59,728 bases of DNA from [Clostridium] aerotolerans DSM 5434 (GCF_000687555.1 NZ_JHWJ01000021.1:1-59728); one strand, 5' to 3'; positions 28,032 to 38,750 are shown, counted from the stretch's first letter. Numbers and translations: made by a program. The notes: a model not told the origin generated them from the sequence alone.

Positions 28032-31000
28032 GGCTCTTTCCAGGATCCTGTTAAACAACTGGCACTATATCAACCGGAAAACCTTATCCTTTCATAAAGA
28101 AATCAACTTCTTTACTGGTCATTCCGGCAGCGGAAAATCCACGGTCATCGATGCCATGCAGATTCTTCTTTATGCCAATACCGATGGCCGGGGCTTCTTT
28201 AATAAGGCAGCTGCCGATGATTCCGACCGAAATCTTATTGAATATCTGCGGGGCATGGTAAACATTGGGGAGAACAACGAATTTGCCTACTTAAGAAACC
28301 AGAATTTCTCAACTACCATAGTGCTGGAGCTGGAGCGAACCGACACCGAGGCCTTCCAATGCGTTGGTGTTGTTTTTGATGTGGAGACCTCCACCAATGA
28401 AATCTCCAGAAAATTCTTCTGGCACAAGGGGCCATTATGGGACAATGGATACCGGACGGCTGACCGGGCCATGACCATAGAGGAAATTACTGCAACCCTT
28501 CGTTCTAATTATACGAAGGAGGAGTATTTTGCAACGTCCCATAACGAGCGGTTTCGGAGACAGCTCTATGACGTATACTTAGGCGGCCTTGATTCAGAGA
28601 AATTCCCTCTGCTCTTTAAGCGGGCCATTCCATTTCGAATGAATATCAAGCTGGAGGATTTCGTAAAGGAATACATCTGCATGGACCAGGATATCCATAT
28701 TGAGGATATGCAGGAAAGCGTCATGCAGTATGGCCGTATGCGGAAGAAAATCGAGGATACGTCGGTTGAGATCGGCATTTTAAAGGAACTATCGGATCAA
28801 TACAACCGGGTCCAGGAGTTCAATGAACAGATCCATAAAAATATGTACTTTTTCCGAAAAGCGGAAATCAAGGACTACCAGACAAAAATCCAGGCTTTGG
28901 CGGATAAAACAGGACTTGCAAAGGAAGACCTTCTTCGTCAGGAAGAGCAAAAGACCAGTCTGGAAGGTCAGGTGAAGGATTTGACGCTGCAGGGAGAAGA
29001 GCTTCTTCGAAGAATCTCTTCCACCGGATATGAGGACTTAAAAAATCAGTGGAATGCGACTGAGGAACTGATCGGTCATTTAAACAAAAGTGCTGTCAAA
29101 TGGTCCCAGACCTCGGATAAGCTGAAGGAATGGGTGGAGGAAGATACCACCGCAAACCAGACCATTTGGGATATCGAAGCATTTGGCAAAAAGGAAGCAG
29201 ATGAGGAAACTCTCATCCGGTTAAAACGTTCCATTGCCGAGATGCAAAAAGAAACGGAAGAGACCAAAAAAGAAGCAGAAGGTACCTTACGTGATATCCG
29301 AAAAAAAGAGCGCCAGACAAGCGAAGAACTGACCCAGCTTAAGGCAGGCAATAAAGCCTACCCCAAATATTTAGAACGGGCCAGAGCCTATGTCCAGAAG
29401 CGTCTTTTAGAAGAGACGGGAAAGGCCGTTGAAGTGTGGGTTCTGGCAGACCTTCTGGATATCAAGGACGAGACCTGGAGAAATGCCGTTGAGGGCTACA
29501 TGGGCAATCACAAGCTGTCTCTGGTGGTAGCTCCAGCTTATGCCAAGGCGGCGCTTGGAATCTATGGAGAGCTTGACAAGAACGAATACTATAACGTGGC
29601 AGTTCTGGATACGGAGGAAGCGTCAAAGCATACCAGCGAGGTAATGGAAGGAGCGTTGTCCCAGGAGGTAGTGGTGCGTGAGTCCTACTTACAGCCTTAC
29701 ATCGATCTTCTCCTGGGCCGCGTTGTAAAATGCCTGACTGTGGAGGAGCTTCGCCGCTGCAAGGTAGGGGTGACTCCTGACTGCATGCTGTATCACACCT
29801 TCCGGCTCCAGCATATGAATCCGGACAATTACACGAAATTTGCCTATATCGGCAAGGACAGTGTCCGCAGAAGAATCCGTTTGCTGGAAAAGAGCCTCAT
29901 TTCCATGGAGGAAGAGAAAAAGCCTCAGGAAGAAGTCTTAAAAGAATGTCAGAGAATCCTTTCCATGGAAGCCTTATCAGAAGAAACAAGCGTTTATCTG
30001 GAATGGCAGCAGGATATGAACTCCTTAAAGGAAAAGGAAAAAGAAAAAAAGAAGCTGGAACAGAAGCTTGAGAAAATAAAGGCCCAAAATGTCAGCGAGT
30101 GGGAAAAGGAACGGGAAGCCATTTTAACACTGTGTGACGGAAAAAGGGCAGAGCAAAGAGCCTTAGACAAGCTGATCTTTGAATGCAGCGGTAAGATCGA
30201 AGGGTATCAAAAAGAGATTCTGGAGCTTCAGTCACAGCTGGTGGAGAGGACAAGCAGCCTGGAGCCAGAGGAAGAGCTGGAAGAGGAAAGCAGAGCGTAC
30301 TTTGATACGGAAGAAATCCCAAGGTACGACCGGTTGAAGGACCGATTCTATGCTCTGTCAAAAAAGGCGGAGGAAGCAAGAGATGATGCCTTTTCTATTC
30401 TGGTCTCTGCCAGAGGAGAGTATGGAAGGAAATATCCCAACAGAAACTGCTCCCTTACCTCAAAGGACAATGAAGAATACGACAGGCTCCTGGAGCTGAT
30501 GGAATGCGGAAACCTGGAAGAGTATCGGAAAATGGCAGCAGAGCAGGCAAAATCAGCTGTTCTTCATTTTAAAGACGATTTCATGTTCAAGATACGAAGC
30601 GCCATTCGGGATGCCATTCAGCGAAAGGAAGAACTGAACCGGATCATCAGCCGTCTTGATTTCGGAAAGGATAAATATCAGTTCGTCATAGGTAAAAACA
30701 AAGGACCTGACGGCCGTTATTACGACATGTTCATGGATGACTCCCTGGAGGTAAATCCCTCTCAGCTTACAGATTCTGTAGATGACCAGATGAACCTGTT
30801 CACCATGGAGCACGAAAATCAGTACGGCGAAATCATCAATGACTTAATCAACATCTTCATCCCACCAGACAATGCCACCCCGGAGCAGATGGAGGAAGCC
30901 AAGAGAAATATGGACCGGTATGCAGATTACCGCACCTATTTATCCTTTGACATGCAGCAGCTGGTGCAAAATGAAGATGAAGTCATTAAAATCCGCTTAA

Positions 31001-31380
31001 GTAAAATGCTTAAGAAAAACTCCGGCGGCGAGGGGCAGAACCCCCTTTACGTGGCACTTCTGGCAAGCTTTGCACAGGCCTACCGCATCAGCCAGTCCCC
31101 TAAGGTACAAAGAAATCCTACCATTCGCCTGGTGGTTCTTGATGAGGCATTCTCCAAGATGGACGCAGAAAAGGTAGCAAGCTGTATCGAGCTGATCCGT
31201 GGTCTTGGTTTTCAGGCAATCATCAGTGCCACCAACGACAAAATCCAGAATTACGTGGAAAATGTGGACAAAACCTTTGTCTTTGCCAATCCAAACAAGA
31301 AGTCTATCTCTATTCAGGAATTTGAACGGGAAAGCTTCCCGGAACTGATGCAGGAGCTTGATGAGGACGTGGAGAGCTAA
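28012..31380 (+). CDS. jetC: Wadjet-type JetC SMC-like ATPase
   Basis: JetC is the SMC-like ATPase that would form the ring of the complex. The 1122-aa protein has an N-terminal ATPase lobe with Walker A GHSGSGKST (residues 36-44), long coiled coils around 270-440 and 620-760, a hinge-like centre (ETWRNAVEGYMGNHKLSLVV), and a C-terminal lobe with signature KNSGGEGQNPLYVALLASF and Walker B LVVLDEAFSKMD (Asp near 1044). All ATPase motifs look intact. ATG 28012 is chosen over TTG 27991 because AAGGAGAGG lies 6 nt upstream. No jetD-like nuclease (toprim fold) follows; the next gene is an unrelated acetyltransferase on the other strand. Confidence 0.88.
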   Translation: MTNQKFEALSRILLNNWHYINRKTLSFHKEINFFTGHSGSGKSTVIDAMQILLYANTDGRGFFNKAAADDSDRNLIEYLRGMVNIGENNEFAYLRNQNFSTTIVLELERTDTEAFQCVGVVFDVETSTNEISRKFFWHKGPLWDNGYRTADRAMTIEEITATLRSNYTKEEYFATSHNERFRRQLYDVYLGGLDSEKFPLLFKRAIPFRMNIKLEDFVKEYICMDQDIHIEDMQESVMQYGRMRKKIEDTSVEIGILKELSDQYNRVQEFNEQIHKNMYFFRKAEIKDYQTKIQALADKTGLAKEDLLRQEEQKTSLEGQVKDLTLQGEELLRRISSTGYEDLKNQWNATEELIGHLNKSAVKWSQTSDKLKEWVEEDTTANQTIWDIEAFGKKEADEETLIRLKRSIAEMQKETEETKKEAEGTLRDIRKKERQTSEELTQLKAGNKAYPKYLERARAYVQKRLLEETGKAVEVWVLADLLDIKDETWRNAVEGYMGNHKLSLVVAPAYAKAALGIYGELDKNEYYNVAVLDTEEASKHTSEVMEGALSQEVVVRESYLQPYIDLLLGRVVKCLTVEELRRCKVGVTPDCMLYHTFRLQHMNPDNYTKFAYIGKDSVRRRIRLLEKSLISMEEEKKPQEEVLKECQRILSMEALSEETSVYLEWQQDMNSLKEKEKEKKKLEQKLEKIKAQNVSEWEKEREAILTLCDGKRAEQRALDKLIFECSGKIEGYQKEILELQSQLVERTSSLEPEEELEEESRAYFDTEEIPRYDRLKDRFYALSKKAEEARDDAFSILVSARGEYGRKYPNRNCSLTSKDNEEYDRLLELMECGNLEEYRKMAAEQAKSAVLHFKDDFMFKIRSAIRDAIQRKEELNRIISRLDFGKDKYQFVIGKNKGPDGRYYDMFMDDSLEVNPSQLTDSVDDQMNLFTMEHENQYGEIINDLINIFIPPDNATPEQMEEAKRNMDRYADYRTYLSFDMQQLVQNEDEVIKIRLSKMLKKNSGGEGQNPLYVALLASFAQAYRISQSPKVQRNPTIRLVVLDEAFSKMDAEKVASCIELIRGLGFQAIISATNDKIQNYVENVDKTFVFANPNKKSISIQEFERESFPELMQELDEDVES

Positions 31381-31426
31381 AAAGAACATCTATCCTTATA
31401 AGGAAGAAATTACAGAGTAAAAAGTC

Positions 31427-31483
31427 GAACAGGGCTAAAGCTGTGCAGATCAATAGATCAATGCGCTTGCTTAGGCCCTGTTC
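31427..31483 (-). terminator. Terminator between jetC and the acetyltransferase
   Basis: A 10-bp stem (GAACAGGGCT with CCCTGTTC arm, one bulge) closes a long loop. On the minus strand it is followed by GACTTTTTAC, so it best fits as the acetyltransferase terminator; it may also slow the jet transcript. Confidence 0.65.
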
Positions 31484-31503
31484 CTATGAATTAAGCAGGT
31501 AAA

Positions 31504-31956
31504 TTATAATACCTTTTTCATGCAGATGGAATCAGCCATATCTTTATATTGCCCATAATTAGGAATGGTCTCAAACCCTATGCCCTGGTATAAATGGATT
31601 GCCCTGGTCATAGGTCTGCCGGTCTCCAGGATCAGAGCTAGAAACCCTTTTTCTTTGGCATAGACCTCAATCAGTTCCATAAGCTTTTTGGATATTCCCT
31701 TACCCCGATATTCATCACGCACATAAACCCGCTTTACCTCAGCACATTCTTCATCATACCGCTTGAAGCTGGCACATGCGACGGGAGAGTTATTGTCATA
31801 GGCCACGATCACATCCTTAATATCATCTAAGTAATTGTACTGGGCATATTGGGAGCGGTTCTTTTCCCCACCAACCTGTTCATTTAAAGATTCATCCAGC
31901 TCCTGGCATAGTAAAATGAAATCCTGACTGACTGAATTTGTATATTCAAACCTCAA
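31504..31956 (-). CDS. GNAT family N-acetyltransferase
   Basis: A 150-aa GCN5-type acetyltransferase that would transfer acetyl from acetyl-CoA to an unknown amine. The acetyl-CoA loop is VRDEYRGKGISKKLM (consensus R/QxxGxG/A) near residue 78, with a following helix and the LILETGRPMTRAIHLYQGIGFE region, close to typical family ends. Translation starts at TTG 31956, 7-8 nt after a perfect AAGGAGG; no ATG fits. It is a single gene between jetC and uvrA. The substrate is not predictable. Confidence 0.88.
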   Translation of the reverse strand: MRFEYTNSVSQDFILLCQELDESLNEQVGGEKNRSQYAQYNYLDDIKDVIVAYDNNSPVACASFKRYDEECAEVKRVYVRDEYRGKGISKKLMELIEVYAKEKGFLALILETGRPMTRAIHLYQGIGFETIPNYGQYKDMADSICMKKVL

Positions 31957-32470
31957 GTTTTTACCTCCTTGTATTTATCCCTTTTTTGTAAGATTCTGCA
32001 AGCTTTCAACACGTACCCACTCTTGTGTTGATACATACGCATATGCACATGTAATGTATTACTGTGTACCTCTAAATGTTTTTCGAGGATAAATAAAATC
32101 ATATATAATAGAAAGGTGGATGTCAAGAAAAGCGGCTTTTCTTCTTGATAAATAAATATTATTTCTGCATAAGTAAGAAACGCCTTTAGATCTTACTTCA
32201 CATCATATCATATCATATCATGTGCCATTAGCCTGTGAACTTATGGAGCATGTCACGTTACATTCTATGTGCATTCGCATATGAAGAATCAGGGGTGCCC
32301 CCCTAGCCACTCTCGTACCTGATCTATATCAATCCCTCATTCATTTTCTTCCTGCCTTGATTGACGTATCCTGGAATGGATGCGATTTCATAGTTATTTT
32401 TCACTGCTGTTTGTTATATAATGGAGTTTGCTGGTCTTTCATCAGAGAGACCAAATTGTAGATTTATTAT
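31957..32470. other. Long intergenic region with a possible micro-ORF
   Basis: No normal gene is seen in this 514-bp stretch. On the + strand a TATAAT near 32104 and GAAAGGTGG precede an 11-codon frame (ATG 32120 to TAA 32155) whose centre forms an AAGAAAAG / CTTTTCTT hairpin; this could be a micro-ORF or a short RNA end. A short ATATC tandem run occurs near 32203-32222. A GGTCT / AGACC inverted repeat lies at 32432-32452. The minus-strand promoter of the acetyltransferase should lie here too. Confidence 0.4.
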
Positions 32471-32484
32471 CGAACAAATGTTTG
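32471..32484 (+). promoter_or_regulatory. LexA (SOS) operator of uvrA
   Basis: CGAACAAATGTTTG fits the Gram-positive LexA/DinR box (CGAACN4GTTYG). It overlaps the -35 element of the uvrA promoter, so bound LexA would block transcription until DNA damage. Confidence 0.85.
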
Positions 32485-32510
32485 CAAAAAGCAAAATAGT
32501 GTGATATAAT
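32482..32510 (+). promoter_or_regulatory. Promoter of uvrA
   Basis: TTGCAA (32482-32487), a 17-bp spacer and TATAAT (32505-32510). The leader to the start codon is about 90 nt and holds a CATCCTGA / TCAGGATG hairpin near 32559-32586. Confidence 0.75.
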
Positions 32511-32608
32511 TGGAAAAATCAGTTGTTGTGTTATAAGGGAGTGGGCCGAGGAGACCCCCATCCTGAGGCAGTGTCATTCAGGATGTCAGTTGATAACAGG
32601 AGTACATT

Positions 32609-35434
32609 ATGGCAAAACAGTATATTAAGATAAGAGGTGCCAATGAGCACAATTTAAAAAACGTTACCGTGGATATTCCAAGGAATGAGCTGGTAGTTTT
32701 AACGGGCTTAAGTGGTTCGGGAAAATCTTCCCTGGCTTTTGATACCATTTACGCAGAGGGGCAGAGACGCTATATGGAGTCCCTTTCTTCTTATGCCAGA
32801 CAGTTCTTGGGCCAGATGGAAAAACCGGATGTGGAGAACATTGAAGGACTTTCACCGGCCATTTCCATCGACCAGAAGTCTACCAACCGTAATCCACGTT
32901 CCACCGTAGGTACGGTAACAGAGATCTATGATTATTTACGACTACTCTATGCCAGAGTAGGAATCCCTCATTGTCCAAAGTGCGGACGGGAGATTAAGAA
33001 ACAGACCGTAGACCAGATGGTAGATCAGATTATGGGGCTGCCGGAGAGAACAAAGATTCAGCTTTTGGCTCCAGTGGTTCGCGGAAGAAAAGGCGAGCAT
33101 GCAAAGGTTCTGGAAAACTCCAGAAAAAGCGGTTACGTCAGAGTCCGCATTGATGGCAATCTCTATGAGCTGTCTGAAGAAATCAAGCTGGACAAGAACA
33201 TTAAACATAACATAGAAGTCGTCGTAGACCGTCTGGCTATCCGGGAAGGCATAGAAAAACGACTGACAGATTCCATCGAGACCGTGATGGAGCTGGCAGA
33301 TGGCCTTATGATCGTAGACGTAATAGATGGAAATCCTATTAATTTCAGTCAGAGCTTCTCTTGCCCTGACTGCGGCATCAGCATTGACGAAGTGGAACCA
33401 AGAAGCTTCTCCTTTAATAACCCATTTGGAGCCTGCCCGGACTGTTTTGGTCTTGGATATAAGATGGAGTTCGACGAAGATCTGATGATTCCTGACAAGA
33501 GCCTTAGCATTGATGAAGGAGCCATTACCGTACTTGGCTGGCAGTCCTGTACTGATAAGGGAAGCTATACCCGCGCGGTCCTGGATGCGTTGGCAAAGGA
33601 GTATCATTTTAAGCTGAATACTCCCTTTGAGGATTATCCAAAAGAAGTACATGACATCCTGATCCATGGAACCAATGGTAAGGAAGTAAAAGTATATTAT
33701 AAGGGACAGCGAGGAGAAGGTATCTACGATGTTGCCTTTGAGGGACTGGTACAGAATGTTGCCAGAAGATACCGGGAAACCTATTCTGAATCCTCCAAGG
33801 CTGAATATGAGACCTTTATGCGCATCACCCCATGTCCAGCCTGCGGCGGCATGAGACTGAAAAAAGAATCACTTGCCGTTACAGTTGGAGATAAAAATAT
33901 TTACGAAGCCACCAATATGTCCATCGTCCGCTTCCGCGAGTTCTTTGACCAGATGAATCTGACTCCTATGCAGCGCGCCATCGGTGACCAGATTTTAAAA
34001 GAGATCAGAGCAAGAGTTTCCTTCCTCATTGATGTTGGTCTTGATTACCTGACCTTAAGCCGTGCCACAGGAACCTTATCCGGCGGCGAGGCCCAGAGAA
34101 TCCGTCTGGCCACTCAAATCGGTTCAGGACTGGTAGGTGTAGCTTATATCTTAGATGAGCCAAGCATCGGTCTTCACCAGAGAGATAATGACAAGCTGTT
34201 AAAGACCCTTCTTCATCTGAGAGACCTTGGAAACAGTGTAATCGTGGTAGAGCATGACGAAGACACCATGATGGCAGCCGATTATATTGTGGATATTGGT
34301 CCAGGTGCCGGAGAGCACGGTGGAAATGTTGTTGCAGTAGGTACTGCAAAGCAGATTATGAAGAATAAGAATTCAGTCACTGGAGCTTATTTAAGCGGAC
34401 GCATTAAGATTCCAGTACCAAAAGAGCGCAGAGAGCCAACCGGATATCTGACTGTAAAGGGAGCACAAGAGAATAATCTAAAGAACGTCGATGTTTCGTT
34501 CCCTCTTGGAGTCATGACCTGTGTCACCGGTGTATCCGGTTCTGGTAAGAGTTCTCTTGTCAATGAGATTCTTTACAAAGCTCTGGCAAAGAAGCTGAAC
34601 CGGGCAAGAACTGTTCCTGGAAAGCATAAGTCCCTGGAGGGTGTGGATCAGCTTGATAAAATCATAGCCATCGATCAGTCCCCAATTGGAAGAACACCAA
34701 GATCCAACCCTGCCACCTATACAGGTGTATTTGACTTGATCCGTGACTTATTTGCCTCCACCCCCGATGCAAAGGCAAAAGGCTATTCCAAAGGCCGTTT
34801 CAGCTTTAATGTTAAAGGCGGACGCTGTGAAGCATGTAATGGTGATGGTATTATTAAGATAGAGATGCACTTTCTTCCTGATGTCTACGTACCTTGTGAG
34901 GTATGTAATGGAAAACGTTACAACCGCGAGACATTAGATGTAAAATATAAAGGAAAAAACATTTATGATGTTCTTGACATGACCGTGGAAGAGGCCGTAA
35001 AGTTTTTTGAAAATGTACCATCTATCTCAAGAAAAATATCTACCCTGAATGATGTAGGACTTTCCTATATCCGTCTTGGACAGCCTTCCACAGAGTTATC
35101 TGGCGGTGAGGCTCAGAGAATTAAACTTGCTACAGAATTAAGCAAGCGTGGTACGGGTAAGACCATTTACATTTTAGACGAGCCTACCACCGGACTTCAT
35201 TTTGCTGATGTTCACAAGCTGATTGAGATCTTAAGAAAGCTTTCAGAGGGTGGCAATACTGTAGTTGTCATTGAACATAATCTGGAGGTCATCAAGACTG
35301 CGGACTACATCATTGACATTGGCCCCGAAGGAGGAGACAAAGGCGGTACTGTAATCGCCCAGGGTACACCAGAAGACGTGGCACTTTGTCCCGATTCTTA
35401 CACCGGCCATTATATAAAGAAATATTTAGAATAA
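32609..35434 (+). CDS. uvrA: Excinuclease ABC subunit A
   Basis: UvrA finds DNA damage and loads UvrB in nucleotide excision repair. The 941-aa protein has two ABC ATPase halves: Walker [10 protein letters not shown] (about residue 33) and GVSGSGKSS (about residue 644), each with LSGGEAQRI and ILDEP motifs. Zinc modules appear as CPKCG, CPDCG, CPDCFG, CPACGG and the long C-terminal CEACNGDG...CEVCNGKRY. The start ATG has an AGGAG 7 nt upstream. uvrB, often adjacent, is not in this window. Regulation by LexA is supported by the operator in front. Confidence 0.98.
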   Translation: MAKQYIKIRGANEHNLKNVTVDIPRNELVVLTGLSGSGKSSLAFDTIYAEGQRRYMESLSSYARQFLGQMEKPDVENIEGLSPAISIDQKSTNRNPRSTVGTVTEIYDYLRLLYARVGIPHCPKCGREIKKQTVDQMVDQIMGLPERTKIQLLAPVVRGRKGEHAKVLENSRKSGYVRVRIDGNLYELSEEIKLDKNIKHNIEVVVDRLAIREGIEKRLTDSIETVMELADGLMIVDVIDGNPINFSQSFSCPDCGISIDEVEPRSFSFNNPFGACPDCFGLGYKMEFDEDLMIPDKSLSIDEGAITVLGWQSCTDKGSYTRAVLDALAKEYHFKLNTPFEDYPKEVHDILIHGTNGKEVKVYYKGQRGEGIYDVAFEGLVQNVARRYRETYSESSKAEYETFMRITPCPACGGMRLKKESLAVTVGDKNIYEATNMSIVRFREFFDQMNLTPMQRAIGDQILKEIRARVSFLIDVGLDYLTLSRATGTLSGGEAQRIRLATQIGSGLVGVAYILDEPSIGLHQRDNDKLLKTLLHLRDLGNSVIVVEHDEDTMMAADYIVDIGPGAGEHGGNVVAVGTAKQIMKNKNSVTGAYLSGRIKIPVPKERREPTGYLTVKGAQENNLKNVDVSFPLGVMTCVTGVSGSGKSSLVNEILYKALAKKLNRARTVPGKHKSLEGVDQLDKIIAIDQSPIGRTPRSNPATYTGVFDLIRDLFASTPDAKAKGYSKGRFSFNVKGGRCEACNGDGIIKIEMHFLPDVYVPCEVCNGKRYNRETLDVKYKGKNIYDVLDMTVEEAVKFFENVPSISRKISTLNDVGLSYIRLGQPSTELSGGEAQRIKLATELSKRGTGKTIYILDEPTTGLHFADVHKLIEILRKLSEGGNTVVVIEHNLEVIKTADYIIDIGPEGGDKGGTVIAQGTPEDVALCPDSYTGHYIKKYLE

Positions 35435-35909
35435 GTAAGGTTTCATAACTATAATGATATTGAAGATTCCGCCTTTTGTAGCATGCCTGTCAGAAATGAC
35501 AGCAGTATGGATCAACAGGCGGGATTTTCCCGTATCATAGCAGGTATGATATATTGGAACAAGGGAACATATAACAGATAGGTCATTTTTCGGGGATAAT
35601 TTAAGAATGCACATGCAGTATGCGGTGGTTTATCACAGCAGTAGCAGTCTATAATAGTTCTAAGAAAAGGAAGACGCTGGCAGAAGGGGGATTCTGCCAG
35701 CGTGATATGAAAAAGTATTATGAGAAAAAATGCTTTTTTCGTTTACAAGGAATATCATAAATGTTTCATGTGATGAAACTTTGACCAAATTGTGAAATAA
35801 ACGTGAAAACAGGAGAAGCACCACCACTGGCTATTTGATGGCTGTTTGGGAGTGTCTCACCTAATATTTTGTGACTTTCCACATGTTTTTTTTGAATTCG
35901 AGAAAATGC
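35435..35909. other. Intergenic region between uvrA and guaA with hairpins
   Basis: A broad hairpin (CCGCC near 35468 pairing with GGCGG near 35521, then ATTTTCCC) may be the uvrA terminator. A perfect 11-bp stem (ACGCTGGCAGA / TCTGCCAGCGT, 35674-35703) lacks a T-run on the + strand. The perfect inverted repeat GTTTCA-N5-TGAAAC (35763-35779) looks like a regulator site. No gene is seen, and no purine riboswitch fold was recognised. Confidence 0.45.
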
Positions 35910-35938
35910 TTGTCAAGCCCAAGGAAGTAGAATATAAT
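35910..35938 (+). promoter_or_regulatory. Sigma-A-type promoter of guaA
   Basis: TTGTCA (35910-35915), a 17-bp spacer and a perfect TATAAT (35933-35938), about 48 bp before the start codon. The short leader leaves no room for a riboswitch. Confidence 0.78.
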
Positions 35939-35985
35939 GTAACCCAAAGCGCTATTTGTCAAAGATGAAATTAGGAGGAATACCC

Positions 35986-37527
35986 GTGAAAAGAGAAATG
36001 ATTATCGTTCTGGATTTCGGCGGACAGTACAACCAGCTGATTGCCAGAAGAGTCAGAGAATGCAATGTTTACTGTGAGGTTCATCCCCACACGCTGTCAC
36101 TGGACAAGATTAAGGAAATAAATCCCAAAGGAATTATTTTTACAGGTGGTCCAAACAGTGCATATAAGGAAGAGTCACCTCGCTGTGAAAAGGAGCTCTT
36201 TGAATTGGGAATCCCGATTCTGGGAATCTGCTATGGTTCTCAGTTAATGGCACATATGCTGGGCGGCAAGGTAAACACAGCTCCTGTCAGTGAATACGGC
36301 AAGACTGAGGTTGACGTAGAAGCAGACAGCAAAATCTTAGAAAATGTAAGCTCCAAGACCATCTGCTGGATGAGTCATACCGATTATATAGAAAAAGCAC
36401 CAGAAGGCTTTAAAATCACCGCTCACACTCCCGTCTGCCCAGTTGCAGGCATGGAATGCGAAGAGCGTGGCCTCTATGCCGTACAATTCCACCCTGAGGT
36501 TATGCACACCCAGGAAGGTACCACAATGCTTTCAAACTTTGTTTACAACGTCTGCAAATGTTCCGGTGACTGGAAGATGGATTCTTTCGTAGAAACCTCT
36601 ATTCAGGCAATCCGTGAAAAGGTAGGAGACGGAAAAGTGCTTTGCGCATTATCCGGCGGCGTAGACTCTTCTGTAGCTGCTGTTATGCTTTCAAAAGCAG
36701 TAGGAAAGCAGCTTACCTGCGTATTCGTAGATCACGGCTTACTCCGTAAGAACGAAGGCGATGAGGTAGAAGCCGTATTTGGACCAGATGGACACTATGA
36801 CTTAAACTTTATCCGTGTCAACGCTCAGGATCGTTTCTACGACAAGTTAAAGGGCATAGAAGACCCAGAGAGAAAGCGTAAGATCATCGGAGAAGAATTC
36901 ATTCGTGTATTTGAAGATGAAGCAAAGAAGATCGGCGCTGTAGATTTCTTTGTACAGGGAACCATTTATCCTGACGTTATTGAATCAGGACTTGGAAAAT
37001 CTGCTGTGATTAAATCCCACCACAACGTAGGCGGTCTGCCAGAGCATGTGGATTTTAAAGAGATCATTGAACCGTTAAGACTTCTTTTTAAGGATGAGGT
37101 TAGAAGAGCAGGTCTGGAACTTGATATTCCGGAATACCTGGTATACCGCCAGCCATTCCCAGGCCCAGGGCTCGGCGTTCGTATTATTGGCGAAGTAACT
37201 CCTGAAAAGGTGAAGATTGTTCAGGAAGCGGATGCGATTTATAGAGAAGAGATTGCAAAAGCTGGAGTTGATAAAGGATTAGGACAGTACTTTGCAGCTC
37301 TTACTAACATGCGTTCTGTTGGATGTATGGGAGACGAGAGAACTTACGATTATGCGATAGCACTTCGTGCGGTATTAACTTCTGACTTTATGACAGCGGA
37401 ATCTGCAGAACTTCCTTGGGAAGTTCTTGGAACAGTGACCAGAAGAATTGTAAATGAAGTGAAAGGCGTGAACCGGGTGCTGTATGATTGCACTGGGAAG
37501 CCGCCGGCTACTATTGAGTTTGAATAA
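35986..37527 (+). CDS. guaA: GMP synthase (glutamine hydrolysing)
   Basis: GuaA converts XMP to GMP using glutamine and ATP. The 513-aa protein has an N-terminal class I amidotransferase domain (nucleophile Cys in LGICYGSQ, His-Pro-Glu in [10 protein letters not shown]) and the ATP pyrophosphatase P-loop [13 protein letters not shown], followed by the dimerisation domain ending in [12 protein letters not shown] 35986 is chosen because AGGAGG lies 8 nt upstream; the in-frame TTG at 35956 has none. The last 12 bases, including the stop, are the left attachment site of a genomic island, and insertion has kept the C-terminus intact. Confidence 0.97.
   Translation: MKREMIIVLDFGGQYNQLIARRVRECNVYCEVHPHTLSLDKIKEINPKGIIFTGGPNSAYKEESPRCEKELFELGIPILGICYGSQLMAHMLGGKVNTAPVSEYGKTEVDVEADSKILENVSSKTICWMSHTDYIEKAPEGFKITAHTPVCPVAGMECEERGLYAVQFHPEVMHTQEGTTMLSNFVYNVCKCSGDWKMDSFVETSIQAIREKVGDGKVLCALSGGVDSSVAAVMLSKAVGKQLTCVFVDHGLLRKNEGDEVEAVFGPDGHYDLNFIRVNAQDRFYDKLKGIEDPERKRKIIGEEFIRVFEDEAKKIGAVDFFVQGTIYPDVIESGLGKSAVIKSHHNVGGLPEHVDFKEIIEPLRLLFKDEVRRAGLELDIPEYLVYRQPFPGPGLGVRIIGEVTPEKVKIVQEADAIYREEIAKAGVDKGLGQYFAALTNMRSVGCMGDERTYDYAIALRAVLTSDFMTAESAELPWEVLGTVTRRIVNEVKGVNRVLYDCTGKPPATIEFE
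37516..37527 (+). other. attL: left 12-bp direct repeat at the guaA 3' end
   Basis: GAGTTTGAATAA, encoding the final Glu-Phe-Glu-stop of guaA, is repeated exactly at 56879-56890. The 3' end of guaA is a known target for tyrosine-recombinase islands. Confidence 0.8.
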
Positions 37528-37534
37528 AAATTTT

Positions 37535-37578
37535 GAGCCCGCAAAGCCTTGTAAAATAAGGATTTGTGGGCTCTCTTT
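37535..37578 (+). terminator. Intrinsic terminator now serving guaA
   Basis: An 11-bp stem (GAGCCCGCAAA / TTTGTGGGCTC, one G-U pair) is followed by TCTTTAT, 7 nt after the guaA stop. It lies inside the island and thus came with it. Just after it is a double TTTGGTAC-type direct repeat (37585-37602), possibly recombinase arm sites. Confidence 0.8.
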
Positions 37579-37688
37579 ATGTCGTTTGGTACTGTTTTGG
37601 TACTATGCGGACATCTATTCTATGAATAAGAAAATCTCACTTTTTTGTGCAAAATCAAAGATTTTGTATAAAATTCTTTCGGAAGAGC

Positions 37689-38083
37689 TTAGGCATGTGG
37701 CCATGTAATCTTCCATTCAAAATATTCATTGGCACTAATGGTGCGATCTGCAAGTTCTTTTTTCTTTGTATTCCATTCTAACAGAAAATCATTTACCAAT
37801 CCATATTCAAAAGTTAATGCTACTGGAGCACCTGACGTCATGTACTCATTGTCATTGTAGGTCATCTTGACATCGGCGTTCTTTGTCACAGGATACATTT
37901 CATTCAGACGAATGAGATTGCCAGGAGCAGTGTATTCAGGGAAATGTTTTCCTCTTCCTTCTCCGTCTGAACTGGAAGAAAGACTTTCTTCTAACCAGAA
38001 AAGTGTTTCGATGATATCTTCAGCGGCACCAAGGCTATAATTATCAAGTGTTTTGTAGTTACATTGTAACGCCTCAGCAATTT
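37689..38083 (-). pseudogene. Truncated hypothetical gene of the island
   Basis: A minus-strand frame of about 129 codons is open from the junction near 38083 down to the stop at 37689. It has no plausible start in front: upstream of IAEALQCNYKTLDNYSLGA an in-frame TAA is met. The visible protein includes DIIETLFWLEESLSS and EYFEWKITWPHA at its end. I do not recognise the family. It is cut at the point where the relaxase relic begins on the opposite strand, indicating a deletion or rearrangement junction. Confidence 0.5.
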
Positions 38084-38750
38084 ATGGATGAAATGTTTAC
38101 GCAAGAGCATTTTGGCTATGCCATGTAATACTCTTATAAAATGATTCCCTACTATTATTCCAAGAATCCGTTATATTATAAGCGATCAAATATGACACCA
38201 TTCCAGAAGAAGTATTACCGGAAGATCTATCGGTTGCGTATGATTGAACAAAAAAGATTCTATGTCGATTCTGTTAAATATGCCAAAGATTTGTGTGAAC
38301 TTCAGCGACTATAAGATGAGTATTTACTCATATGCAAGAATCATATTGAAACTTTTGAAGGCTTATTGGATTATCATGTAAAGCAGGAAGAACGATGGAA
38401 TGAAATCGAGTCAAGGCAGAAAGAAATTTATAAAATAAAGTCTATAAAGAAACGTTCATATAAATCGGAGGAGAACTGGTCAGAATTTCAGATTTGGTAT
38501 CTGGGAATGGAGAAAAGAACTTGATGAGCTGAAACTGAAAAAGAAGAAAGTCAAGTATCAGCTGAAGCTGGTGAAGAATTGCATCTATGAGCGTCTGGAT
38601 ACGGTAATTGGTGTGATTAATGAGGATGAACCAGTCCTTGGAAGCGGTTATATTGATGTACCTGAATTTGAAGAGGTAAAGACACTAGAGGTAGTAAATG
38701 AATCAGATGTTAGAGAGACGGATTATATTGATAAAGCTTATTACTATTGA
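38084..38750 (+). pseudogene. Relaxase (MobA/Rlx type) C-terminal remnant
   Basis: Joined across damage, the frames read a helical, Lys/Tyr-rich protein with NPLYYKRSNMTPFQKKYYRK, YAKDLCELQRL and WRKELDELKLKKKKVKYQL, which resembles the C-terminal part of relaxases from Firmicutes mobilisable elements. There are in-frame stops at about 38126 (TAA) and 38312 (TAA) and a frameshift near 38505-38520. The N-terminal nicking domain is missing. It is evidence that the island was once mobilisable. Family assignment is from pattern memory and needs a search. Confidence 0.6.

Noticed and set aside
31504-31956. JetD candidate after jetC
   Set aside because: The frame is a 150-aa GNAT enzyme on the opposite strand with an acetyl-CoA loop, not a toprim nuclease of about 400 aa.
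32203-32222. ATATC tandem run as a functional repeat
   Set aside because: Too short and of low complexity; nothing links it to a function.
35435-35985. Purine riboswitch before guaA
   Set aside because: The promoter leaves a leader of only about 40 nt, and no three-stem purine aptamer was recognised upstream.
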